64,000 bases of DNA, taken from NCBI RefSeq assembly GCF_039535785.1, contig NZ_BAAAXV010000005.1, positions 1,302,001 to 1,366,000 on the forward strand. Reading direction: 5' to 3'. The stretch comes from Nonomuraea helvata (GTDB lineage Bacteria > Actinomycetota > Actinomycetes > Streptosporangiales > Streptosporangiaceae). The notes under the pieces were generated by a model. It was not told where the DNA came from. It worked only from the letters and a program-made list of their open reading frames with translations, and ran no database searches. The position numbers and the translations under genes were made by a program. Each line of letters begins with the position of its first letter. Position 1 is the first letter of the stretch. Below are positions 1 to 8,333 of the stretch, one piece after another.

Positions 1-818
1 TGCTGCCAGTCGACGGCGCGGCGCTTGGCTGTCGCGCGGAGCCGGGCGATCTGGTCGTAGGTGCGGCGTTCCCGGTTGGATCCCGGGTCGCCCTTCTTAC
101 GGGTGGCACGCTGACGGGCGCTTTTGCGCTCCAGACGCAACAGCCGCTCATTCTCCCCGCTGGTGAGCCACGGACCGTGCCGAAGGTGTTGACCGTTGGA
201 CAGGGCCAGGGGGACTGTGATGCCCCGGTCCATGCCGACCTTCGGCCCGGTGTGCGGGACGGGGGCGGATACGAGCAGCTCGGTACGGAAGACGATGTGC
301 CACCCGTAGGCGTCTTTCACCAGGCGAGCACCGGTGACCCTCCCGGAGGGTCCGCCTTTGGTGAGGCCGGGCAGGTCTTTTGTCCAACGAAACTTCACCC
401 GCCCGACCTTGGGCAGGTTCACCGCGCCCCACCTGCGGTTGATCCGGGCGATCTGCAAGTCGCGAGCCTGGGGGACGTCCACGGCCATCCGGGACCGCAG
501 GCGTGCCTTGAACGTCGGGCGCCCGGCGGGGTGGTCGGGGTTGAAGAAGTTCGCCCACGCCTGCCGGTAGGTCTTCAGTACGGCCTGCGCGGCCTGGGCG
601 GGCAGCTGCCCCATCCAGTCGATCTCGCGGCGGGCTTGGCGAATCGCCGCGTCGCATTCCTTCAGTGACGGCAACCGGCCCTGGTGGAAGGTCGTGAACT
701 CGTGGAGCAGGTTCCACAAGGCGCGCGCGGTGTGGGCTTGACCGTCCACAACGGCCGCCTGGGCCGGACTGAGGTCGAGTCGCGCCACGTGCACGCGGGT
801 CCGCTTCACCTTCTCCAC
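1..818 (-). CDS. tnpB: TnpB, IS605-family RNA-guided nuclease (partial)
   Basis: The minus-strand frame runs open from a GTG at 818 off the window start, giving 272 residues. It begins with an arginine- and lysine-rich N-terminus, as in OrfB_IS605 proteins, and contains KVGMDRGITVPLALSNG, the first RuvC motif with its catalytic Asp. A long Arg/Lys helix ending AKRRAVDWQ follows before the edge. The other RuvC acidic residues and the zinc ribbon lie outside the window. Known TnpB proteins are guide-RNA-directed nucleases that help retain the element. The gene is divergent from a decayed tnpA, the usual IS605 arrangement. Integrity cannot be judged because the C-terminal third and the right-end guide RNA are missing from view. 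Confidence 0.85.
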   Translation of the reverse strand, partial: MEKVKRTRVHVARLDLSPAQAAVVDGQAHTARALWNLLHEFTTFHQGRLPSLKECDAAIRQARREIDWMGQLPAQAAQAVLKTYRQAWANFFNPDHPAGRPTFKARLRSRMAVDVPQARDLQIARINRRWGAVNLPKVGRVKFRWTKDLPGLTKGGPSGRVTGARLVKDAYGWHIVFRTELLVSAPVPHTGPKVGMDRGITVPLALSNGQHLRHGPWLTSGENERLLRLERKSARQRATRKKGDPGSNRERRTYDQIARLRATAKRRAVDWQ

Positions 819-869
819 GCACGGATCCTATCGTTTGGTTTATGTCACCGCGCTGGAATTCAAACCCCG

Positions 870-1268
870 ATGCGAAAGGGGGTGATATATCATTTATACC
901 CTTCATGCCCATTTGGTTTTCGTGACAAAGTACCGGCGTGGGGCCTTCACCGACGAGATGCTGATCCGCTGCGAGGAACTCATGCGAGAGGTATGCGCCG
1001 ACTTTGAGGTCGAACCGCGCGAGTTCAGCGGCGAGCACGACCACGTCCACCTGCTGGTCCACTACCCGCCCAAGGTCGCCCTGTCCAAACTCGTCAACTC
1101 ACTGAAGGAAGTCTCAGCCCGGACGCTGCGCAAGGAATCCAGCGCACACGTCCGCAAACACCTGTGGGGCGGACATTTCTGCCCTGGTTCCTCCTTCGCC
1201 AGGTCAGTCGCGGGGCGCCGCTCACCGCGCTCCAGCAGTACATCGAGCAGCAGAAACGACCCGTGTGA
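870..1268 (+). pseudogene. tnpA: TnpA, IS200/IS605 HUH transposase, decayed
   Basis: The central frame is clear Y1 transposase: HAHLVFVTKYRRGAF, then the HUH motif in GEHDHVHLLVHYPP, then LWGGHF. Both ends are out of frame. At the 5' end the ATG at 870 and the core frame are separated by small indels around a G run and an AT repeat, with a TGA at 883-885 in the core frame. At the 3' end the expected tail (GAPLTALQQYIEQQKRPV then stop at 1268) lies in another frame. The position where relatives have S-Y-F with the catalytic tyrosine reads SSF. The protein is therefore very unlikely to work, and any movement of the element would need TnpA supplied from elsewhere. Confidence 0.8.
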
Positions 1269-1315
1269 GTGAAACCGGCGACAAGCCCCAAAGGCCAGGC
1301 CACGCACGCGCCCTA

Positions 1316-1339
1316 GCAGGCCCTCCCCCGTGGGCCTGC
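1316..1339. other. Perfect 8-bp hairpin: possible IS605 end or gmd terminator
   Basis: GCAGGCCC (1316-1323) and GGGCCTGC (1332-1339) form a perfect stem with an 8-nt loop. It lies 48 nt past the tnpA stop, where an IS200/IS605 subterminal hairpin would sit, and 73 nt past the gmd stop on the other strand, where a terminator would sit. The sequence does not decide between them. Nothing else is visible between 1269 and 1411. Confidence 0.4.
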
Positions 1340-1411
1340 ACTCCCGGTGTGAACGCCGAAGCACTGGCCCACATTCTGGTAGACCCCGAGGCGATCACGA
1401 AGCACAGGCGC

Positions 1412-2432
1412 TCACGGCCAGGAGTCCTCGTACGGGTCGGCGCCGTCCGACAGGAGCCGCAGGTCGGACTCGACCATCATCGCGACCAGCTCGTCGAACG
1501 ACACGCCCGGCTCCCATCCCAGCTGCGTCCGCGCCTTCTTCGGATCCGCGCACAGCAGATCCACCTCGGCCGGACGGTGCAGCGTCTGGTCCGTCACCAC
1601 GTACCGCTCCCAGTCCAGCCCGGCGGCCTCGAACGCGGCCTCCACCAGCTCCCTGACCGACTTCATCCGCCCGGTCCCGATCACGTAGTCCTCGGGCGTG
1701 GCCGCCTGCATCATCAGGTGCATGGCCTTCACATAGTCGCCGGCGAACCCCCAGTCCCGGCGGGCCTCCAGGTTCCCCAGCCGCAGCTCCGTGGCCAGTC
1801 CCAGCTTGATCCGGGCCACGCCCAGCGACACCTTCCTGGTGACGAACTCGGCCCCCCCGGCGCGGCGACTCGTGGTTGAACAGGATGCCGGACACGGCGA
1901 ACATCCCGTACGACTCGCGGTAGTTCTGCGTGAGGAAGTGCCCGTACGCCTTGGCCACCCCGTACGGCGAGCGCGGATGGAAGGCGGTGCGCTCGGTCTG
2001 CGGCGTCTCGCTGACCTGGCCGAACATCTCAGAGGAGGAAGCCTGATAAAAGCGGATCTGTCCGGAGGAGCCCGAGCCCCGCGACGCCCCCGAGCACACC
2101 CGGATCGCCTCCAGCATGCGCAGCACGCCCATCCCGGTCACCTCGGCCGTGAGCTCCGCCTGCTCCCACGACATCGGCACGAACGAGATCGCCCCGAGGT
2201 TGTACACCTCGTCCGGCTGAACCCGTTCCACCGCCGAGATCAGGGACCCCTGATCCAGCAGGTCTCCCCGCACGACCTGGACGTCGGTGAGCAGCTTGCG
2301 CATCCGGGAGACCCGCGGGTTCGCCTGACCCCGGGCCAGCCCCCACACCTCATAGCCCTGCTCGAGCAGGTGCTCCGCCAAGTAGGAACCGTCCTGGCCG
2401 GTGATGCCGGTAATCAGAGCGCGCCTGGCCAA
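1412..2432 (-). pseudogene. gmd: GDP-mannose 4,6-dehydratase, frameshifted
   Basis: This would convert GDP-mannose to GDP-4-keto-6-deoxymannose, the precursor of fucose- and rhamnose-type GDP sugars. The N-terminal part has the Rossmann motif ALITGITGQDGSYLAE, the Ser of QASSSEMFG and the YxxxK of SPYGVAKAYGHF. After NHESPRRG the frame breaks at a run of seven C (1852-1858). Removing one base restores AEFVTRKVSLGVARIKLG and the C-terminal sugar-binding part, including LEARRDWGFAGDYV and the ending DPYEDSWP. I chose the TTG at 2432 because GGAGGA lies just upstream; an in-frame ATG is at 2459. All other family residues look intact, so this is either a very recent inactivation or a homopolymer sequencing error. 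It is divergent from the glycosyltransferase gene and could supply it with sugar nucleotide. Confidence 0.85.
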
Positions 2433-2681
2433 GGGTCCTCCAACTATTGCGTACCGCATCCCTTTGGCACGGGAATGTACAGGTAAGCGCACCGACAGGG
2501 CATCAGGGCACCTAGAACGTGTTCCACCGAACCACGCTCGGTTACAGTAACGTCGCAGTTCGCACGACGTGTGACGGCCAATGTGAACAATTCCAGCCGA
2601 CCTACCGAATGGTAGCCTTCTCGGACTAAGGTCATCTTCACGGTACACGCCCGTCTCTGGGCCAAACCGGCGGGGAAAGGG

Positions 2682-3938
2682 GTGTCCGTGCAGGAGGAGG
2701 AAGGCAGGCTGCGGATCGCGCTGCTGTCCTATCGCAGCAAGCCCACCTGCGGCGGCCAGGGCGTCTATCTCCGCCACGTCAGCCGCGAGCTGGTCGCGCT
2801 CGGCCACCACGTCGAGGTGTTCTCCGGCCAGCCGTATCCCGAGCTGGACGAGGGCGTCATCCTGCGCGAGGTCCCCAGCCTCGACCTCTACCGCGACGAG
2901 GACCCGTTCAGAACCCCCAAGCTGGACGAATACCGCGACTGGATCGACTGGCTAGAGGTCGGGACGATGTGGACGGCCGGGTTCCCCGAGCCGCTGACGT
3001 TCACGCTGCGGGCCTACCGCGAGCTGAAGAAGCGCGTCGGCGACTTCGACGTCGTCCAGGACAACCAGACCCTCGGGTACGGCCTGCTGGGCATCCAGCG
3101 GATGTTCCCCGTGGTCGGCACCATCCACCACCCGATCAGCGTCGACCGGCGCATCGAGCTCGAGGCCGCCACGGGCGGCAAGAGGCTGAGCCTGCGCCGC
3201 TGGTACGGGTTCGTGAAGATGCAGGCACGCGTCGCCCCCCGGCTGAGCCCCATCCTGACCGTCAGCGAGTCGTCGCTGGCCGACATCCACCGCGACTTCA
3301 ACGTCCCCCAGGCGAACATGCGCCTGATCCCCCTCGGCGTCGACACCCGCTACTTCCACCCGCGCCCGGACAAGCCCAGGCGCAAGGGCTCGATCGTGGC
3401 GGTGGCCAGCGCGGACTCGCCCATGAAGGGCGTCGCGACGCTGCTGCGCGCGGTCGCCAAACTGGCCACCGAGCGCGACGTGAACCTGACCGTCGTCAGC
3501 CGCCCCACCCCCGGCGGCCCCACCGAGCAGCTCGTCCAGGAGCTCTCGCTGCAGGACCGCGTCCGTTTCGTGCACGGCATCTCCGACGAGGAGCTGGGCG
3601 AGCTGGTCGCCACCTCGGAGATCTCGGTCGTCCCCTCGCTCTATGAGGGCTTCTCGCTGCCCGCCGTCGAGCACATGGCCTGCGCCACGCCCCTGGTGGC
3701 CAGCCGTACTGGGGCGCTGCCCGAGGTCGTGGGCGACGCGGCCATCCAGGTGACCCCCGGCGACCCCGAGGAGCTGGCGTCGGTGCTGCGCCGCCTGCAC
3801 GACTCCCCCGAGGAGCGCGAACGGATGGGCAAGGCCGGATACGACCGCGTCATGGAGCGCTACACCTGGCACGTCGTGGCCAGGAGAACCGTCGAGGCGT
3901 ACCGCGAGGCCATCGCGAACCACAAGAGGAGAGGCTGA
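2682..3938 (+). CDS. Family 4 glycosyltransferase
   Basis: A 418-residue GT-B retaining glycosyltransferase. The N-terminal domain opens RIALLSYRSKPTCGGQGVYL, with the glycine-rich acceptor loop. The C-terminal nucleotide-sugar domain has PLGVDTRYFHP and the E-x7-E region in PSLYEGFSLPAVEHMACATP, both diagnostic for GT4. There is no signal peptide or membrane segment, so it acts on the cytoplasmic face. The GTG at 2682 follows GGGGAAAGGGG; a second in-frame GTG is 6 nt later. The methyltransferase gene starts 3 nt after its stop, so the two are co-transcribed. Donor and acceptor cannot be read from the sequence; the divergent gmd suggests a GDP-sugar. Confidence 0.9.
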   Translation: MSVQEEEGRLRIALLSYRSKPTCGGQGVYLRHVSRELVALGHHVEVFSGQPYPELDEGVILREVPSLDLYRDEDPFRTPKLDEYRDWIDWLEVGTMWTAGFPEPLTFTLRAYRELKKRVGDFDVVQDNQTLGYGLLGIQRMFPVVGTIHHPISVDRRIELEAATGGKRLSLRRWYGFVKMQARVAPRLSPILTVSESSLADIHRDFNVPQANMRLIPLGVDTRYFHPRPDKPRRKGSIVAVASADSPMKGVATLLRAVAKLATERDVNLTVVSRPTPGGPTEQLVQELSLQDRVRFVHGISDEELGELVATSEISVVPSLYEGFSLPAVEHMACATPLVASRTGALPEVVGDAAIQVTPGDPEELASVLRRLHDSPEERERMGKAGYDRVMERYTWHVVARRTVEAYREAIANHKRRG

Positions 3939-3941
3939 CCA

Positions 3942-4652
3942 GTGCTGACCGTGGACTTCGCCCGGCTCCCCGTCGGCCCCGGCGTGCGTGTGCTCGACCT
4001 GGGCTGCGGCGGCGGCAGGCACGCCTTCGAGGTGCTGCGCCGGGGAGCGGACGTGATCGCGTTCGACATGGACCAGTCGGAGCTGGACGGCGTGGCGGCC
4101 ATGTTCGCGGCGATGGACAAAGAGGGCGAGGTGCCGCCGGGCGCGAGCGGGCAGACCGTCCAGGGCACGGCGCTGGACATGCCGTTCGAGGACGGCAGCT
4201 TCGACCGGGTCATCGCGGCCGAGGTGCTGGAGCACATCCCCGACGACATGGCGGCCATGCGCGAGATCTTCCGCGTGCTCAAGCCGGGTGGCACGGCGGC
4301 CGTGACCGTGCCGAGCTTCCTGCCCGAGCGCATCTGCTGGGCGCTGGACGAGGCCTACCACACGGCCCCCGGCGGACATGTCCGGATCTACACGCTGGCC
4401 GAGCTCTCGGCGAAGCTGAAGGCCACCGGGTTCGAGATCGGGCCCCACCACCACGCCCACGGGCTGCACGCGCCGTACTGGTGGATCAAGTGCGCCGTCG
4501 GCGTCGGCAACGACGACCACCCGCTCGCCAAGGCGTACCACGAGCTGCTGGTCTGGGACATCATGAAGCGCCCCGCGGCGACGAGGATCGCCGAAGCCGT
4601 GCTCAACCCGATCATCGGCAAGAGCGTGGTCCTGTACGTCAGGAAGCCATGA
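3942..4652 (+). CDS. Class I SAM-dependent methyltransferase
   Basis: A 236-residue Methyltransf_11/25-type enzyme. Motif I is VLDLGCGGGRHAFEVL, the acidic end of strand 2 is AFDMD, and motifs IV to VI are seen in DGSFDRVIAAEVLEHIPD and RVLKPGG. A C-terminal extension with a His-rich stretch (GPHHHAHGLH) may bind the acceptor. The GTG at 3942 is preceded by GAGAGG. Its stop overlaps the next start as ATGA, indicating translational coupling to the toroid protein. By position it probably methylates an intermediate of the same glycoconjugate or lipid pathway; the substrate is unknown. Confidence 0.85.
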   Translation: MLTVDFARLPVGPGVRVLDLGCGGGRHAFEVLRRGADVIAFDMDQSELDGVAAMFAAMDKEGEVPPGASGQTVQGTALDMPFEDGSFDRVIAAEVLEHIPDDMAAMREIFRVLKPGGTAAVTVPSFLPERICWALDEAYHTAPGGHVRIYTLAELSAKLKATGFEIGPHHHAHGLHAPYWWIKCAVGVGNDDHPLAKAYHELLVWDIMKRPAATRIAEAVLNPIIGKSVVLYVRKP

Positions 4653-5704
4653 TCTCCCGCGCGGAGGTCGTGCGGACGGCCGAGAGCATCGCGGCGATAC
4701 AGCAGGACGACGGCGGCGTGCCGTGGCCGGAAGGCCACGTCGACGCCTGGAATCACGTCGAATGCCTGATGGCCATGGCCGTCGCGGGCCTCGGGGAGCC
4801 CGTACGGCGCGGCTACGCGTGGCTGGCCCGCCACCAGCGCCCCGACGGTTCCTGGCCGATGAAGCTGGTCGACGGCGTGCCCACGGAGCTGGGCGGCGAG
4901 AGCAACCATGCCGCCTACGTCGCCGCCGGCCTCTGGCACCACCATCTCGTCACCGGCGACCAGGCGGTCACCGAGGAGCACTGGCCCATGGTGAAAGCCG
5001 CGCTGGACTACGTGGCGGGGCTGCAGACCGAGCGGGGCGAGATCGTCTGGGAGCGCGACGCCCGCGGCATGGCCTCGACGTACGCGCTGCTCACCGGGTG
5101 CTCCTCCATCCACCAGGGGCTGCGCTGCGGCGTGCTGCTCGCCGACCACCTGGGCGATCCGCAGCCGCACTGGGAGCTGGCCGCCGACCGGCTGGCGCAC
5201 GTGCTGGCGGCCCATCCCGAGGCGTTCACCGACAAGAGCCGCTTCTCCATGGACTGGTACTACCCGGTGCTCGGGGGCGCGGTGCGCGGGCGGCAGGCGT
5301 TCGAGCTGCTGGAACGGGAGTGGGCGACGTTCGTGGTGCCCGGGCTCGGGATCAGGTGCGTGTCGGACCAGCCGTGGGTGACGGGGGCGGAGACGTGCGA
5401 GCTGGTGCTGGCGCTCGACGCCCTGGGTGACCGGGAGCGGGCGGTCACGTTGTTCGGGGACGTGCAGCATCTGCGGCACGAGGACGGCTCGTACTGGACG
5501 GGGTGGCAGTTCGCGAACCGCAAGCACTTCCCCCACGAGCGGTCCGGGTACACGGCCGCCGCGGCCGTCCTGGCGGCGGACGCGCTGCTGGAGCTGACAC
5601 CGGGATCGGGGCTGTTCCGCGACATCGCGGGGACGGCCGTGTCCGACCCGGAGAGCTGCGGGTGCGCCGCCGGCACCGGGCTCGTACGCCTCGAAGACCT
5701 CTGA
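4649..5704 (+). CDS. Prenyltransferase/squalene-cyclase-like alpha-toroid protein
   Basis: 351 residues with no signal peptide. The chain is built of repeating helical hairpins with QW-like elements, for example RHQRPDGSWPMKL near residue 60 and HEDGSYWTGWQFANRKHF near residue 280, as in the (alpha/alpha)6 toroid of terpene cyclases and unsaturated glucuronyl hydrolase-like proteins. The DXDD acid motif of class II cyclases is not seen, so cyclase activity is doubtful. The ATG at 4649 overlaps the upstream stop. Automated annotation would probably say prenyltransferase. Its strict coupling to a glycosyltransferase and a methyltransferase points to a role in making or binding a polyprenyl- or sugar-linked substrate, which is inference. 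Confidence 0.7.
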   Translation: MISRAEVVRTAESIAAIQQDDGGVPWPEGHVDAWNHVECLMAMAVAGLGEPVRRGYAWLARHQRPDGSWPMKLVDGVPTELGGESNHAAYVAAGLWHHHLVTGDQAVTEEHWPMVKAALDYVAGLQTERGEIVWERDARGMASTYALLTGCSSIHQGLRCGVLLADHLGDPQPHWELAADRLAHVLAAHPEAFTDKSRFSMDWYYPVLGGAVRGRQAFELLEREWATFVVPGLGIRCVSDQPWVTGAETCELVLALDALGDRERAVTLFGDVQHLRHEDGSYWTGWQFANRKHFPHERSGYTAAAAVLAADALLELTPGSGLFRDIAGTAVSDPESCGCAAGTGLVRLEDL

Positions 5705-5761
5705 CCTGCCCCGATCCTCGGGCACAAGCGCTTTTGCGGGTTCTTTGCCCCCGAAATCCGG

Positions 5762-5783
5762 TGCGCCGCCGTTGATCGGCGCA
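5762..5783. other. Small hairpin between toroid and DUF1702 genes
   Basis: TGCGCCG (5762-5768) pairs with CGGCGCA (5777-5783) around an 8-nt loop. It may attenuate read-through from the upstream genes or lie in the leader of the DUF1702 gene. There is no T run. Confidence 0.35.
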
Positions 5784-5834
5784 ATGGGCTTACTAGCTTC
5801 GGAGTGACTCGTACGAGGCGTCTTCGGGGGAAGC

Positions 5835-6830
5835 GTGGGCGACGCGGGCACAACCTTGCTCTTGGATCAGGTCAGGACCGAGCCGACATTGTCCACGGCG
5901 ACAGGGCTGCGGAGATTTCTGGCCAAGGATCCGCTGGAGTCCGATCTGAGCCGACGACGGTTCCGGGTCAGGGACGGACTCTCCCGGACGGCATTCACCA
6001 ACGCCGAAAGCTCGTACGTTTTCGGCTTCAACGCGGTGATGTGCCGGGAAGTCGAGAAGATCGAGGAAATACCGCCGGATCAGCGGCCCTTCGGCTACGA
6101 GGGGGCCGCGGCCGCCTGCACCGTGCTCGACCTGCTCACGCTGACGCGCGGCCGACGCCTTCACGAGCTGCTGACCGGCCCCGCCCAACATCACCGCCAC
6201 GCCGCCTACCTGGGAGCCGGTCGCGCGTACGCGCTGCTGCGGCTGCGGCCCATGCGGGGGGCACGGCGGGCGCACCCGGTGCTGCGGTGGCTGGCGGTGG
6301 ACGGGTTCGGCTTCCAGTGGAGCCTGACCAGGGCCGATCGCATGGTGGGCGAGCGCATGATGCCCGACCTGCTGACCAGGGCGCACTGTGCGGTGTTCGA
6401 CCAGGGGCTGGGACGGCTGCTCTGGTACCACGACTGCGCCGCGCCCGACGACGTCGCCGCCAGGATCGGCGGCTACCCGCCGGGGCGGCGGGCCGACCTG
6501 TGGAGCGGGGTCGGGTTCGCCGCCACGTACACGGGCGGTGCCGAGTCCGACGAGCTGTGGTGGCTGACCGAGCACGCCGGGGCCGACGGGTTCCGCGCCC
6601 ATCTGGCGCAGGGCTGCGCGTTCGCCGTGGCCGCCAGGCTGCGCTCGGGGACGCTGCCGGACCACACGGCGCAGGCCGTGCCGATCCTGGCGGGGGCCGG
6701 CCCGGAGGAGGCCGCGTCGTGGACGGACGAGGCGCTCATCGCGCTCGGGCACGAGGCGCACACGCACGAGGACTTCCAGCACTGGCAGTCCCAGACCCGT
6801 CGCTCCTGGACCCACCGCCACCGCTACTGA
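5835..6830 (+). CDS. DUF1702 family protein
   Basis: A 331-residue protein of the DUF1702 type. Family-like stretches are RRRFRVRDG near residue 40, FGFNAVMCREVEKI near residue 63, GAGRAYALLRL, the signature VDGFGFQWSL, and GLGRLLWYHDC. DUF1702 proteins were first noticed next to enediyne polyketide genes and have no established biochemical role. No polyketide synthase is present here, so this is a member outside that context. The GTG at 5835 follows GGGGGAAGC. No membrane segment is evident. Separated from the upstream gene by 130 bp with a small hairpin, it may have its own promoter. The family call is by sequence feel and is moderately firm. Confidence 0.65.
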   Translation: MGDAGTTLLLDQVRTEPTLSTATGLRRFLAKDPLESDLSRRRFRVRDGLSRTAFTNAESSYVFGFNAVMCREVEKIEEIPPDQRPFGYEGAAAACTVLDLLTLTRGRRLHELLTGPAQHHRHAAYLGAGRAYALLRLRPMRGARRAHPVLRWLAVDGFGFQWSLTRADRMVGERMMPDLLTRAHCAVFDQGLGRLLWYHDCAAPDDVAARIGGYPPGRRADLWSGVGFAATYTGGAESDELWWLTEHAGADGFRAHLAQGCAFAVAARLRSGTLPDHTAQAVPILAGAGPEEAASWTDEALIALGHEAHTHEDFQHWQSQTRRSWTHRHRY

Positions 6831-6866
6831 GACCTGCCTGGCCGCGGGCATGGCGGCCGCTCGGGC

Positions 6867-6904
6867 CCGCTCACGTCGGACCGGCGCCAGGGAGGCGTGA
6901 GCGG
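6867..6904. terminator. Bidirectional terminator candidate
   Basis: CCGCTCACG (6867-6875) and CGTGAGCGG (6896-6904) form a perfect 9-bp stem with a 20-nt loop, between the convergent DUF1702 and methyltransferase genes. There is no T run, which is common in high-GC actinobacteria. Confidence 0.5.
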
Positions 6905-6943
6905 CACGCTCAGAGCCGGCACGGCCGGGGAGGGCCGTCCCCG

Positions 6944-7579
6944 TCAGATCCCGGGGCCGACGCGTTCCAGCACGCGCAGCGAGCCCTCCACCGACACCTC
7001 CCTGAACGCCCCCGACCGCAGCGCCCGCTGGTAGATCCGGTACGGCGCCTGCCCACCGTCGGCGGGATCGGGATAGATGTCGTGGAACACCAGCGCCCCG
7101 CCCTCCATGACGTGCGGCGCCCACCCCTCGTAGTCCCGGGTCACGGGCTCCTCCGAGTGTCCCCCGTCGATGAACAGCATGCCCAGGGGCGTGTTCCAGA
7201 GCGCGGCGACCTGCTCCGACCGGCCCACAATCGCGATCACCTCGTCCTCGAGCCCGGCCGCCGCGATCGTCGTCCTGAACGTCGGCAACGAGTCCATCTT
7301 CCCGAACCGGTGATCCACCAGCGTCGGGTCGTGATGGGCCCACCCGGGCTGGATCTCCTCCGAGCCCCGGTGATGGTCCACGGTGACGACCACGGACCCG
7401 GCCTGCCTGGCCGCCGCGCCGAGGTAGACGGCCGACTTGCCGCAGTAGGTGCCGATCTCGCAGATCGGCCCGAGCTTGCCGTACTGGCAGGCCGCCTCGA
7501 ACAGGGCCAGCCCTTCGTCGGCCGGCATGAATCCCTTGGCGTGCTTGGCTGCGTGGCGCAGCTCTGACGGCATCGACAT
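6944..7579 (-). CDS. Class I SAM-dependent methyltransferase (Methyltransf_24 type)
   Basis: 211 residues. The SAM-binding motif is ICEIGTYCGKSAVYLGAAA, the next acidic strand is VVTVDHHRGSEEIQPGW, and LGMLFIDGGHSEEPV followed by GGALVFHDIYPDP resembles O-methyltransferases of the Methyltransf_24 group that act on sugars or small acceptors. The ATG at 7579 has a second ATG two codons inside (7573). The gene faces the glycosyltransferase group, so it is not in the same operon, but the two methyltransferases plus GT4 suggest one pathway. The substrate is not deducible. Confidence 0.75.
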   Translation of the reverse strand: MSMPSELRHAAKHAKGFMPADEGLALFEAACQYGKLGPICEIGTYCGKSAVYLGAAARQAGSVVVTVDHHRGSEEIQPGWAHHDPTLVDHRFGKMDSLPTFRTTIAAAGLEDEVIAIVGRSEQVAALWNTPLGMLFIDGGHSEEPVTRDYEGWAPHVMEGGALVFHDIYPDPADGGQAPYRIYQRALRSGAFREVSVEGSLRVLERVGPGI

Positions 7580-7637
7580 AGGGATGCACCCTAGCCGAAC
7601 CGAATAACATTCCAGGAGCCCCCTTGCAGGGCCGTTC

Positions 7638-7651
7638 TGAAACCTGTTCTA
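7638..7651. promoter_or_regulatory. KstR-like operator before the oxidoreductase gene
   Basis: The 14-mer TGAAACCTGTTCTA fits the mycobacterial KstR consensus T-NN-AAC-NN-GTT-NN-A at every fixed position. It ends 9 nt before the GTG at 7660, where a repressor would block the promoter. A one-mismatch copy lies before the GST gene at 20941. Confidence 0.5.
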
Positions 7652-7659
7652 CTTACAAC

Positions 7660-8112
7660 GTGAATCAGCGCGCCCGCATCGCGATGTCGGACGACGACGT
7701 CACCGCGTTCCTCGAGAGCTCACGCAAGCTGCAGCTGGCCACCATCAACCCGGACGGCATGCCGCATCTGGTGACCATGTTCTACGGGCTCGACGAGGGG
7801 CGCATCACGTTCTGGACCTACGCGAAATCCCAGAAGGCCCGCAATCTGGCGCGCGACCCGCGGGTGAGCTGCCTGGTCGAGACCGGCGACGATTACGGCG
7901 AGCTGCGCGGCGTCCTGGTGTACGGGAAGGCCGAGCTGGTGGACGACCGCGATCGCGTCATGGAGGTCGGCCTGCTGGTCGCCCGCCGGATGACTCCGGG
8001 CGTACCGGACGAACTGCTGCTCCCGTACGTGGAGCAGACCGGGCGCAAGCGGGTTGCGTACGTCGTCGAGCCGACCAAAGTGGTCTCATGGGATCACAGG
8101 AGGCTCACATGA
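7660..8112 (+). CDS. PPOX-class split-barrel F420/FMN oxidoreductase
   Basis: About 150 residues with the split-barrel flavin fold. The pattern LQLATINPDGMPHLVTMFYG (strands 1-2) and then YAKSQKARNLARDPRVSCLVE is typical of PPOX-class F420- or FMN-dependent enzymes. I chose the GTG at 7660; the ATG at 7684 is a possible shorter start and a TTG at 7624 is unlikely because it would lie upstream of the operator. Its stop overlaps the ferredoxin start (ATGA). With the following ferredoxin and alcohol dehydrogenase genes it forms a likely redox operon for a hydrophobic substrate, an idea supported by the KstR-like site. Cofactor and substrate are not proven. Confidence 0.8.
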   Translation: MNQRARIAMSDDDVTAFLESSRKLQLATINPDGMPHLVTMFYGLDEGRITFWTYAKSQKARNLARDPRVSCLVETGDDYGELRGVLVYGKAELVDDRDRVMEVGLLVARRMTPGVPDELLLPYVEQTGRKRVAYVVEPTKVVSWDHRRLT

Positions 8113-8300
8113 GAATCAAGGTCGACTACCTGGTCTGCGAGGCCAACGCCGTGTGCATGGGGCTCGCGCCGGAGGTGTTCGAGGTGGACGACGACGACCA
8201 GCTCCACGTCCTGCTGCCGGAACCGCCCCCCGAGTTGCAGGACCGCGTCCGCCACGCGGTCAGGTCCTGCCCCAAAGCCGCTCTGTCCCTCGAGGAATAG
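8109..8300 (+). CDS. Ferredoxin, 3Fe-4S or 4Fe-4S single-cluster type
   Basis: A 63-residue acidic protein. The cysteines lie in YLVCEANAVCMGLAPEVF and SCPKAALSLEE, the C-x5-C...CP arrangement of the ferredoxins that serve cytochromes P450 and related oxidoreductases in actinobacteria. AGGAGG sits 6 nt before the ATG at 8109, and the ATGA overlap couples it to the upstream gene. The middle cysteine of a classical four-cysteine set is absent, which favours a 3Fe-4S cluster. No P450 is in the window; the partner may be the neighbouring enzymes or something encoded elsewhere. Confidence 0.85.
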   Translation: MRIKVDYLVCEANAVCMGLAPEVFEVDDDDQLHVLLPEPPPELQDRVRHAVRSCPKAALSLEE

Positions 8301-8333
8301 CCAGCCCTACGCCTGAGTTCGAGGAGGAACCCC

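Noticed and set aside
2952..4541. 529-codon minus-strand gene opposite the glycosyltransferase
   Set aside because: Shadow frame, composition skewed to Arg/Gly/Val with no family motif.
5835..6830. Enediyne biosynthesis cluster
   Set aside because: The only support is the DUF1702-type protein; no polyketide synthase or enediyne partner genes are present.
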